From Trileptium ribeirensis (taxonomy: Eukaryota; Nematoda; Enoplea; Enoplida; Thoracostomopsidae): DNA of 64,000 nt. Below, in pieces: positions 1 through 9,965 of this stretch. The position numbers and the translations under genes are program-made. Location of the stretch: the NCBI GenBank assembly GCA_030248225.1, contig JASANE010017572.1, positions 1-64,000 on the forward strand. Direction: 5' to 3'. The notes under the pieces are model-generated. The model was given only the letters and a program-made list of their open reading frames with translations, did no database searches and had not been told where the DNA came from. The number at the start of each line of letters is the position of its first letter. Position 1 is the first letter of the stretch.

Positions 1-52
1 TAAACATTCAAAATCAGGCCATGAAGGCCTCAAAATTCAACGGGTAAAAGGG

Positions 53-233
53 CGATCGGATACCGGTGGAGCGTGATCCAAGGATTCGTTATTGTAATGA
101 TATTTGTGCTGAATTAAATAAAACATTGTATCGTATGTTATAACCGTGTTATCACGCTCCACCAGCCCGAGGTGCGCGGGGTGATTTCGCACCCAAAATT
201 GAATCAATATCTTATGGTTAGGGTATCCGATCG
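53..233 (+). other. Three-way junction, 5' domain of copy A
   Basis: Three helices close on one another. P1 is 12 perfect pairs (53-64 with 222-233). P2 is 13 perfect pairs (65-77 with 151-163). P3 is 6 pairs (171-176 with 188-193) around the loop CGGGGTGATTT. The same three helices and the same P3 loop occur in copy B with changed but still paired bases. The strand on which it acts is assumed from the downstream promoter. Confidence 0.75.
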
Positions 234-299
234 ATCCCCGGACAATTATTGCTATATATATATTAAAACGTTGTGTCATTTATTTGTGTTCAAGTATGG

Positions 300-418
300 G
301 ACGGATGCGTAGTCGGATCGGCTGGGGACAAGGGGGAGAGATTTAGCGTTTCATCACAATCCGACTTAACGAATTTTGTTAATTAGGCGCCACAAGGTCG
401 ATCCCGGTGCGCATCCGT
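300..418 (+). other. Second long-range stem structure, copy A only
   Basis: A 9-bp closing helix (301-309 with 410-418) encloses an 8-bp helix (311-318 with 359-366) and a weak TAAC/GTTA stem (367-381). The layout resembles the three-way junction just upstream and carries a similar GGTCGATCC string near its 3' side, so it may be an internal duplication. Copy B has no counterpart, so there is no covariation test. Confidence 0.5.
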
Positions 419-475
419 GTCTAAAATAAATGAATTATATTCGTTGCTAAAGTGGGCAAGGTAATTTGGATATGC

Positions 476-581
476 CCCTGTGTGTCAGGATGGACCGAGG
501 TGGAGTGCAAGACTTTTATCAAAGTTCGAAAGGGGATTTTATTTTAATTCGGACCTCGGGGGTCTGTCTTGACACGCAGGG
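476..581 (+). other. Third long-range stem, copy A only
   Basis: A 12-bp helix (476-487 with 570-581, one G·T pair) encloses a 7-bp helix (495-501 with 553-559). It is the third long stem in a row within 600 bp. Copy B lacks it. Confidence 0.5.
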
Positions 582-589
582 AAAGGAAC

Positions 590-1080
590 TGTGTATAATA
601 TGTACATGCACATATTTCAGGGGATGTTTTGAATACATCTGAAAAAAGATAAAATTGACCTAAAGCGATAAAAGTTTTCATTTTAAAGGGGTGTAGGAAA
701 ATTGAAATTTTGGGGTTTTTGGTATCGCAAAACAGAAATAGGACATTAAATTATCATTGGGGACCTTAAAGGCTTCTAAATTGCCCATTCGGGTCGATCT
801 GACCTCAACCCGTAGGTACTTATGGACCCCCAATCCCGCGTTTAAGCTCCCAAATTTTCGGGCCCTAAATCACTACATCTCAAACCAAAACTCCCCGATT
901 TTTGGACCCCTACACCTCGATTGGGTCCTATACTAACTATATTAGTGAAGACCGGGGCCATCCGCCCCAACGGGTCTGCGCAGGATTCCCATAACCCAAT
1001 CGGGACCCAAAATTCTCCTATCGTGCACACACTTTTCTGCTCTTATCGGGCCTCCTAGGGGACTTACACTAAATTTACTA
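590..1080. other. Insert within copy A, no gene seen
   Basis: This stretch is absent from copy B, where the junction domain passes almost directly into the GC hairpin block. It holds runs such as TTTTGGGGTTTTT and several GGGACC/GGGTCC words but no convincing frame. It may be a separate insertion. Confidence 0.4.
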
Positions 1081-1192
1081 ATCTCATAAGCAGGCGACCA
1101 GCCAGGGCATGGATATGATCCCCCCCCGGCCGCCTACTCCGTCCCGTTCCTGAAATATAAATAAAAATAAATATAGAACATTGCTCATTACT

Positions 1193-1252
1193 AGCGCCTG
1201 AAGCGCTTTTATATTTTACAAAGCTATAAGCCTCGCGCCTACCAGCGCGAGG
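1193..1252 (+). other. GC hairpin pair upstream of promoter, copy A
   Basis: AGCGC/GCGCT (1193-1197, 1203-1207) surrounds a CTGAA loop. CCTCGCGC/GCGCGAGG (1231-1238, 1245-1252) is a perfect 8-bp stem followed by TTTTGTTG. Copy B keeps both sites (59,517-59,537 and 59,560-59,579), the CTGA loop and the trailing TTTTGTT. A hairpin plus T run looks like a terminator, but that reading does not apply to polymerase II. Confidence 0.55.
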
Positions 1253-1579
1253 TTTTGTTGTTTACGTCGTTTGGTTCTATGTAAGGCCCAAAGCCTGTAG
1301 CTGCATCGCTGACCAGAGGGCTGAGTGTTATTGTCGGCTGTACAGTCTGCGTATCGTTGTTCTTTGGGCATACACGAGCGGCAAGGCGATTTTGTTTTCG
1401 ACCCATTATGGGTGTATTATGTTTGTGCATCGTTTTATACTTTTCTGAATCGATATATATATATATTAGTGTAGTTACGGCCGCCAAGTTTGTTTAAAAT
1501 TTTGAAATTTTGGAATCTTAAAGGCAAACCACGACACAGCTCGTGACCAAGAACAAATAAGGGGGGGGTAGACAGACAG

Positions 1580-1652
1580 TATAAAAGAGACTGCCCGATT
1601 CCCCGATCGGGACCAGTCGGTTTTTCTTTTGTAGGCTTTGGCGGTTGTCGCC
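1580..1652 (+). promoter_or_regulatory. TATA promoter of structured element, copy A
   Basis: TATAAAAG (1580-1587) lies exactly 29 bp before GGGACCAGTCG (1609-1619). Copy B has the same two strings at the same spacing, so the second motif is probably the initiator, at about +1. A small hairpin, GGCGGTTGTCGCC (1640-1652), follows in both copies. The TATA box is flanked by short inverted repeats in both copies, with different bases. Confidence 0.7.
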
Positions 1653-1786
1653 AAATTTTAAATTTTCGTTTTAATAAAACTTTTCGTTTGTCTTTTGCTT
1701 GCTTTTGAGTATGCTAGGGTTGGTTTCTCGCCGTGCCCCCACGGTGGAGAGCCTCCCCTGGTTTGATACGCGTTTCGATTAGGCAA

Positions 1787-1850
1787 GGGCCGTCCTTTGC
1801 GGACGTTGAGGTGTCGGAAGGATGCCTCGCGCGCCCGCAAAGGACAGCCC
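1787..1850 (+). other. Nested stem-loop domain D, copy A
   Basis: The outer stem GTCCTTTGCGG pairs with CCGCAAAGGAC (1792-1802, 1835-1845; 11 perfect pairs, extended by GGGC/GCCC). The inner stem AGGTGTC pairs with GATGCCT (1809-1815, 1821-1827) with wobbles. The same nested pair of helices occurs twice in copy B, at 60,098-60,155 and 60,539-60,594. Confidence 0.65.
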
Positions 1851-1907
1851 CGTTGAAATTCGCGAAATTATGATGATTCGTCTAAAATTTTACGCTCACG
1901 AATATTC

Positions 1908-1960
1908 CGACTGGTTCCCCGCTCCTCGGACGTTTTCTCTCTTTCACAGGTCCGAGGAGT
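1908..1960 (+). other. Conserved-box hairpin, copy A
   Basis: CGACTGGTTCCCC (1908-1920) is followed at once by a stem CTCCTCGGAC/GTCCGAGGAG (1922-1931, 1950-1959) with an 18-nt loop. Copy B has the same 13-base box and the same geometry at 60,245-60,296, with a different stem sequence. Confidence 0.7.
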
Positions 1961-3299
1961 GATTAAAATTCGTACGTAACATAGGATAAGGAAAATTTGT
2001 CTGCGAATAGACCTGGTTAAGAACGGTTTCGAAAGTGTTCAGCCAAAATTTATAGGTGGGGGACGCAGCCGGTTGCATCCTGTTTGTATAAAATCGAGCT
2101 ACAGCGTCGAATCCCCATTAGTTTGCTGTGTTCCCATTACTTTTGGTTAATTTGCGATGCACACGGCCGCGGACACGCCCATGAAAATTTATGAGAAGCG
2201 CTTGCTGAGCAGGGAGCAAAACGGAGACTGGAGCTGGCAGTGGGCTAAATCGTATTACACTTTGGTGGGATGTGGTTTCTCTAACCGTGCAACTACGGGG
2301 AGAATCTACGTCGGCACCGACTCCCAGAGCTCTCTGGGAGTGAGTTGAAATTGGTCGGGACTTTCGCTGGCCGCTCCAGTCGCCGTCGAAAATTCTGTAA
2401 GGTTATTGGACCAAATCAACACGAGGTCTTCCTTGGAAAATTGTCGTGACACTCAGCTGTTTCAGATATCTCGTCGGGTTAGTCCAGTCAAAATTTTTAG
2501 GACACCGCGGTTTGAAAAAGGCTTCGGTTCAAAAAGGGCTTAATCAGAAGTGATTGGAGCATCGTTTCAGAATGGGCTGCAAATTGTATCTCAGGGTATC
2601 TTGCAGGGTACCCGGCTTAAATTGTTTATAATTTGCATGTTGTAAAATAGGTGCCGTACGCCCCAATTGGGCGGTGTTTTAATGTGTGACTAATACGAAA
2701 AGGGGCTCAACAGTAAACGAGTTGAACCGTGTCCGATTTATTGAAGCAGTTCGGAGCTTTGCTTTGTTTTCTGACCTCGGCAGTGTTTTTATAAATAGTA
2801 TGAGCCTAGTTCTACAAGGATTTAGAGCCGAAGCGAGACTTACGTTATAGCGAGACAGTCACCCTCCTCCCGGCGCCCTGTAGAGTCAATTCGCTAACGC
2901 AAGTTTGCTTACTTCTCCGTTTTCTAGGCTCGAGCAAGCACCCCTTTGCAACCCGCATTCTGTCCACGTTTTGTACTAATCTCCTGGAACACTCACGCAG
3001 TGAGTACTCTTATAGTAATTGTCGCCCTGCATTACCCACCCCAATAGGTAGAACTAGTAATCATAGGTGAAACATCCAAGGTACTGGGGCCCTCGCCTCA
3101 GTGCCCCGCGTTATCATAAGTAATCAGAACTTAGAGTACACACCTCGACTAGCCCTTTAGGATCTGTGCGTGCTTGTAGTCTAGGTTTCAAAACAGTAGT
3201 GCAACGCCCAAGATTAGAACCGGGACAAAGTGCATAGGGACCCACCAACGGGGAAGGTCCCTAGGATCTCACTAGGACCAGAGAACCCCGCTTAGGGGA
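1961..3299. other. Middle of copy A, poorly conserved
   Basis: There is no convincing nucleotide similarity to copy B here. It contains further local hairpins, for example CTCCCAGA/TCTGGGAG near 2,330. A 63-codon frame at 2,157-2,348 has no counterpart in copy B and is not called as a gene. Confidence 0.35.
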
Positions 3300-3584
3300 T
3301 TAAGTGGATGATGAGGGAAAGGCGAGTCAGCCTTACTACCTGTGAGCAGGCTTAAGGGTTGACTCTCCCTCGGGGGACCTTTATGCCACTAGATACGTGG
3401 GCCACTATAGGGGCCAGGCCGAACACCCTGGTTAACCCGCCGCCAGCCTGCTAAGCTAAGCGGTTCCCCTAGGTCGTCGCATAGATCACCGGGGAGTCGT
3501 GGAAGCCGGGGTTGTCCGGGCACCACAACAGAGTAAACCGTGGTGCAGCTGGGATCCCTTAGGGCCAGAACTGGTCCTAGTACA
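3300..3584 (+). other. Conserved 3' block of copy A
   Basis: This block aligns with 61,335-61,621. Shared strings include GGGGCCAGGCCGAACACCCT (with a CCAGG/CCTGG stem) and CCGGGGTTGTCCGGGCACCAC followed by a partner GTGGTGC. The last 45 nt (3,540-3,584) match copy B exactly and include the near-palindrome GGGCCAGAACTGGTCC. The similarity stops abruptly, which marks an element terminus. Confidence 0.7.
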
Positions 3585-6010
3585 CCATGAGGGTGCCATA
3601 TCCCAGTATTGGCCAATGTAACGTCTAGGGGCGAGAAAGTGAAATGCACGCTATGCCATTCTTGATTTACTATGTCTAAGCCTAAGCTAAGGTCTCTATA
3701 TGAGCCATGTACTAAGCTAAAGTCAGGGGGCTGCCGCTCCCGAACGCCACGCTCAAAGCTGTTCTTTTTTCTAACGTTATAACGTCCGGCGCCTAAAGGT
3801 GACATGGGCCCCCGTATTCACGGAAACGTGGGTCACAGAGCAAAACCAACAACGGCAATGAGTTTGCCATGCCCGAAACCCCCCAAATGAAACTTTTCAG
3901 CCGCCCAAGATGTCAGAACAAATTTCCGAATTTTGGGTCGAGGAACCACGTGGGTGCCATACCTCAATCCCATAACTCCAGAATCGAAAAGTTAATCAAA
4001 AACAAATAAAGACGCTTCGCCATTTATCATTTTACTATGAAATAAAACTAACCAGAGAAAAAAATTCGAATGTTAAGACTAAAATAACCTTGCTTCCGTG
4101 TAGGGTACTAAAATGGGGTAAAAACCCTCATTTTGATTTCTAACCTAGACCCATGGGGGCGTCATACCCCCGCTCTCATGGAAACATAGGTGGCAGAGCA
4201 AAACCGACACCGGCAATAAGATTCCCATGCCCCAAAATCCACAAGTGCAACTGTTCAGCCGCCCATTACGTTAGAACAAATTTTCGAATTTTGGGTCGAG
4301 GAACCTAGTGGATGCCATACCTCAATCCCCATAACTCCAGAATCGGAGCTCAGGGGGCTGCCGCCCCCGAACGCCACGCTCTAAGCTGTTCTTTTTTCTA
4401 ACGTTATAACGTCCGGCGCCTAAAGGTGACATGGGCCCCCGTATTCACGGAAACGTGGGTCACAGAGCAAAACCAACAACGGCAATGAGTTTGCCATGCC
4501 CTAAAACCCACAAGTGCAACTGTTCAGCCGCCCATTACGTTAGAACAAATTTTCAAATTTTGGGTCGAGGAACCATGAGGGTGCCATACTTCAATCCCCA
4601 TAACTCCAGAATCGGAGCGTTAATCGAAAACAAATAAAGACGCTTCAGCATTTATCATTTTACTATGAAATAAAACTAACCAGATAAAGAATTTGAAACT
4701 TAAAACAATGATAGTCTTGCGTCCATGAAGGGTACCAAAATATGGCAAAAACCCTTCGGTAAAAACCTCGAACCATGAGGGTGCCATATCCCAGCATTGG
4801 CCAATGTAACGTCTAGGGGCGAGAAATTGAAATGTACGCTACGCCATTCTTGACTTACTATGTCTAAGCCTAAGCTAAGGTCCCTATATGAGCCATGTAC
4901 TATGAAATACGTTAATCGAAAACAAATAAAGACGCTTCGCCATTTATCATTTTACTATGAAATAAAACTAACCACAGAAAAAAATTTGAAACTTAAAACA
5001 AGAATAATCTTGCTTCCCTGAAGGGTACTAAAATATGGTAAAAACCCTTCATTTTGACCAGTAACCCCGAAGCATGAGGGCACCATATCCCAGTATTGGC
5101 CAATGTAACGTTTAGGGACGGAAGTGAAATGCACGCTATGCCATTCTTGATTTACTATGTCTAAGTCTAAGCTAAGGTCTCTATATGAGCCATGTACTAA
5201 GCTTAAGTCAGGGGGCTGCCGCCCCCGAACGCCACGCTCAAAGCTGTTCTTTTTTCTAACGTTATAACGTCCGGCGCCTAAAGGTGACATGGGCCGCCGT
5301 ATTCATGGAAACACGGGTCACAGAGCAAAACCAACGCCGGCAATGAGTTTACCGTGCCCGAAAACCCCCAAATGAAACTTTTCAGCAGCCCAAGACGTCT
5401 GAGCAAATTTTCAAATTTTGGGTCGAGGAACCACGTGGGTGCCGTACCTCAATCCCCATAACTCCAGAATCGGAGCGTTAATCGAAAACAAATAAAGACG
5501 CTTCAGCATTTATCATTTTACTATGAAATAAAACTAACCAGAGAAAAAAATTTGAAACTTAAAACAAGAATAATCTTGCTTCCCTGAAGGGTACTAAAAT
5601 ATGGTAAAAACCTTCATTTCAACCACTAACCCCGAACCATGATGGCACCATATCACAGTATTGGCCAATGTAACGTTTAGGGACGGAAGTGAAATGCACG
5701 CTATGCCATTCTTGATTTACTAAGTCTAAGCTAAGGTCCCTATATGAGCCATGTACTAAGCTTAAGTCGGGGGGCTGCCGCCCCCGAACGTCGCGCTCTA
5801 AGCTGTTCTTTTTTTAACGGTATAACGTCCGGCGCCTAAAGGTGACATGGGCCCCATATTCACGGAAATATGGATCACAGGGCAAAACCAACACCGGCAA
5901 TGAGTTTCCCATGCCCGAAAACCCCCAAGTGCAACTTTTCCACCGCCCAGGGCGACAGAACAAATTTTCAAATTTTGGGTCGAGGGACAACGAGGGTGCC
6001 ATACCTCAAA
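3585..6010. repeat. F1 repeat cluster, partly tandem
   Basis: A block containing a GGGGGCTGCCGCCCCCG hairpin, AACGTTATAACG and the string GGTCACAGAGCAAAACCAAC recurs near 3,724, 4,347, 5,210 and 5,768 (spacing about 560-860 bp). Between blocks lies an AT-rich segment ending near GAAGGGTACTAAAATATGG. Similar minus-strand frames opening MSPLGAGRY appear in several units, but they only reflect nucleotide identity. The same family occurs at 8.6, 30.5, 31.6 and 63.5 kb. Confidence 0.85.
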
Positions 6011-8565
6011 CAACTTTATTGGTGACCATCACTCCAACAGTAAATTACGAAAGCAAACAGCCAGGATTTTAGAACTTTGAATTCTGTTTGATACTATTTT
6101 CAAGGATTTTGCTTGGGAAATATTCAAGGTTTTCAAGACAATTTTTCTGTATTCTAGGTTTTTCAAGGGAAGGGCAACCCATATCACTCTTATAATAGTT
6201 AACTGTATCTAGCAATTCACAATCTTATGTATATATCTATTCTCTCACATATGAACATGGTTAGTGTTTGTTACCATTAGTATACGTTTTCTTACGACCG
6301 AAGAAACGTATCTTTCTATTTTAGGACAACTGTGATTTTTTCACGAATCCCTACATTTCTGCTGCAACTCGAGCACGGATTTTTTGGCGCATTAACTCAG
6401 TTCGTTGAGCTCAGCACTAATACAATCCAAAAGGAGGCCAATGCAACATTTGTAAACTGCTGTTCGTGCCATACGCTTAAACGTTATTTTATATAAAGCT
6501 TGGACTAAGCCAAAATGCGGGCGCATTCAGCTGTTTCTGTTCTAGCTATTCATAAAACCGACCTTTTTCTACCGTCCCATCCCAAAATGAGGAATACAGC
6601 ATGATTTGGGCTTCAGTCATTGAACTTTTTCCTTTTGTATAACTTATACAACAAAACAGTACTCTGCACCTTTACTTTATATAACGTTAAGTCATGCAAC
6701 CTTAAATACAAAACATCGTATGGCAAAAAGTAAACTACAATATAAAAAAATTAAATTACAACACGTCATACATACTCATTTCATATAAAAGGCACAATGT
6801 ACAATACGAATCGTGTAGGCTAAACACGCTAAATGAAAAATGTTAATAAATATTGGATGTGCAGGCATCGTATTGTTTACAAACGTTCATCCCCAACTAC
6901 GCAATGTGTGGTGTACCATACAATAGGAATCCCATAACATGCGTTATCATATCGGCTGTGATGCAAACTTTCCGTTTGCACGTGCAAATAGAATCTGATC
7001 AGATGCAACATTAGCACTCCCTAAAGGACTTCGCGAGTGGCAGATTATCACGAGTCATGCACAACAAAAAAACTTTGTGCTAAAACATATTTTAAAAATA
7101 TATATATCAAGTTGAGCCGGTTACATTCGTACACGGCAGTTCTCTGAATTGCCAAATCAGTTGCTACAGGGGGCCACATGGTTTTGTACAGAATTTATTT
7201 GTCCTCCTTCAGTTTTACCAGGGTAATTTGCTGAGGTAATATTTTCTTTTGTTCGGTTGTATTGGAACATGACGCTGCATGTTGAATATATAACGTGTTT
7301 GAACACGGTTTTTGGCTTTTGCTAGAACCGCACCACGATTTTCGACGAAACCGGAATACGGTTACTTCCTGGCATATTTACAAATTATTCCAGTGTAATA
7401 TATAGTTTGTTCTGGTTTCTTCGCAGAAAAGTGGGGTATCCAGGATTCCAGCTGTTCCTCTGGGTATTTTGAGAAGGCATCCATAATATTCGGCCTAACA
7501 AAGCTTAGAACTACTGTTTCCATTTTGACTATACAACATAAAACCAAAAGCGCGGCCTGCTGAAATAAGTATTTTAGTAGACATATAAATAGATATGCAA
7601 CAAAAACGATGATCACGTTATAAAGGCACAAAACATACGATAAATGCAATTATAAGATCATGGTTTTCCAGCTAGCTAACCTGTAGAAATATGCAGGTAT
7701 ACTTGGGTTGGACATGGGGGTCCCAGCGTAAAGCACACTAGATACTATGGAGAGGCCAGTTTGTTGTCTTATAGATATTTGCCGGTCTGTTCACGAAGAT
7801 AGTCTAGTGTCCGTGGCGAGATGGACTCCTTACATCGTTACATCACTGCTGGTAATCCCACAAACTTCTCACAATTTAACTATGTAAAACGGACAAAACT
7901 AAGTGCAACCAGTATTTTAGAGCAAGAAGTGTGAGATAAAAGATAGCAAACAACGATAGTCTTTTGTTCCTACTATCACTTATACGCGAATCCACAGTAA
8001 TATATTTGTATATTTCGTATCAACGGCATGCCCAGGTATTATAAATGTAGCTCCTGGCGAATTCTTCGAGCTGGTATGAGTAGGACCACATTACGGTATT
8101 TTACAAATTTTGAGTAAACGAAATATTCCATTGAGTCGTGTTTCAGCATGTTTATAAATTGCAAATTTTGAAAGTTTATTGTTCAACTTTGTGCCCAAAA
8201 TGATACGATGGTCGATACTAAATTTTGGTATGTAGTAGACATATATATTCTATAATACGCATTGTAAAATGAGACATTTCGAGATAATGAATCGTTGCAG
8301 CTTTTGGAATACGAACCGACAATGCTGGCCTATGTGATCACAACGATTTCCTGCAATAACCAAAGCACAACATTCTCAGCTTTGATGCTTTCTGTGTTCT
8401 GAAATGAAAATGTAGAGCATTTTACGATGAAATACGATTAACTGCAAATTTCGTATGGTTCTCTGCAAGGGAATCTTAGACCCCGTGAAACGATGCATTA
8501 GCCGTTGAAAAGATCCAGGGTTTTGCCAAAAGTCCTTGGGCTCACAATGCCCTACAACGTATACA
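6011..8565. other. Non-coding stretch
   Basis: AT-rich, with no convincing frame or RNA gene. A short T-rich piece near 6,090-6,180 (TTTTTCAAGG followed by GGGCAACCC) resembles one at 11,470-11,580 and may be a transposon end. Confidence 0.4.
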
Positions 8566-8569
8566 TAAC

Positions 8570-9965
8570 TCTATCGAGATTGCACAGCGCAGCGAAGCAT
8601 ACAAAACTAAAACCGGCAATAAGGTTCACATGCCCGAAAACCACCAGATGCAAGCTATCAGCCTCCCAGGACCTCACAATAATATTAGGAATTTTGGGTC
8701 GAGGAACGATAGGGGCGCCATGTCCCATTCCCATGGAACCGTGGGTCGTAGAGCAAAACTAACACTGGCAATGAGTTTCCCATGCCCGAAAACTCCTAAG
8801 TGAAACTTTTCAGCCGCCCAGGACGTCACAACAAATTTTCAAATTTTGAATCGAGGGACAACGAGGGTGCCATACCTCAATCCCCAGAACTCCAGAATCG
8901 TAGCGTTAATCGAAAAACAAATAAGGAGGTTTCGGCATTTATCATTTTACTATAAAATAAAACCAACCAGTGAAAAAATTCGAAGGTTAAGATAGAAATA
9001 ACCTTGCTTCCGTGAAGGATACTAAAATGGGGTAAAAACCTTCATTTTGACCTCTGACCCCGAACCATAAGGGCGCCATACCCCTGTTCCCATGGAAACA
9101 TGACGTCGTAGAGCAAAACCAACACCGGCAATGAGTTTTCCAAGCCCTAAAACCGCAAGACAAACTTTTCAACCGCCCAGGACGACAGAACAAATTTTCG
9201 AATTTTGAGCGGAGGAACCACGATGGTGCCATACGTCAAACCCCCTAACTGGAGCCATAGCCGAAAAACAAAAAAAGAGGCATCGGTATTTATCTTTTTA
9301 CCATGAAATAAAACAAACCAGAGAAAAAATTTTAAAGTAAAGATAAAAATATACCATGAAATAAAACCAACCAGAGAATAAATTTGAAAGTAAAGATAAC
9401 TTTGCTTCCGTGATGGTACTAAAATGGGGTAAATAGACCTCAGTTTGACCTCTGAACCAGAACCATGGAGGAGCCATAACCCCTTACTCATGGAAACATG
9501 AGTCGCAGACCAAAACCAACACCGAAAATCAGTTTCCCATGCCCTAAACCCCTCAAGTGAAACTTTTCAGCCGCCCAGAACGTCAAAGAAATTTTTTGAA
9601 TTTTGGGTCGGCCAACAATGGAGCGCCACACCCCCGTACCTCAAACCCAATGACTAATCGAACAAAGACGCATCGGCATTTATCATTGTACTATGCAATA
9701 AAACCAAAAAGAGGAAAAATTCGAAAATTAAGATAAAAATAATCTTCCTTCCGTAAAGGGTACTAAAATGTGGTAAAAAACCCTCGTTTTGACCTCTGAT
9801 TCCGGAACCAGATCTCAAATAAAAACCGCTCGGGAATGTACACGGCAAATCGACTATCCCGGTTCGAATGAGCCCAGGCGAAAATCGGTTAAGTCGTTCC
9901 CGAGTTATGGCCGATCACACATAGATGTCTTTAAGATCACTGGGCTTGGAAACCTTGTATATGCG
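8570..9965 (+). repeat. F1 repeat copy
   Basis: It starts with GAGATTGCACAGCGCAGCG, a 5' edge shared with copies at 31,610 and 63,530. It contains about three internal subunits marked by GTCGAGGAAC-like, AGCAAAACCAACACCGGCAA-like and GCCGCCCAGGACGTC-like strings. It ends in a region (9,800-9,960) that matches 32,180-32,310. The internal subunit number differs between copies, as in non-autonomous elements with central tandem repeats. Confidence 0.75.

Larger units (their letters stand above)
45..3584 (+). mobile_element. Structured TATA-driven repeat, copy A
   Basis: This is one of two diverged same-orientation copies of an unnamed element; the other lies at 59,190-61,621. Shared blocks in the same order are a three-way junction (53-233), a GC hairpin block (1,120-1,280), a TATA promoter (1,580-1,620), a nested stem-loop (1,787-1,850), a long hairpin (1,908-1,960) and a 3' block (3,300-3,584) whose last 45 nt are identical. 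Between blocks the copies differ greatly in sequence and length; copy A carries 300-1,080 extra. No conserved reading frame is shared. The 5' limit is set where similarity starts (just before 53) and the 3' limit where it stops, directly before an F1 repeat. That it is mobile is inferred from two copies with a common 3' end in unrelated flanks; a duplicated non-coding RNA gene or an LTR/leader remnant is possible. Confidence 0.6.

Noticed and set aside
53..581. Hammerhead, HDV-like, group I or group II ribozyme
   Set aside because: None of their core motifs (CUGAUGA/GAAA, HDV nested pseudoknot, group II domain V) could be found in the folded blocks.
2157..2348. 63-codon frame in structured element copy A
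   Set aside because: No counterpart in copy B, and the region forms hairpins; no recognisable domain.
3389..6013. Repeated minus-strand frames opening MSPLGAGRYNVRKK
   Set aside because: They sit on highly similar repeat units and change frame or stop as soon as the units diverge; similarity is explained by nucleotide identity of F1.
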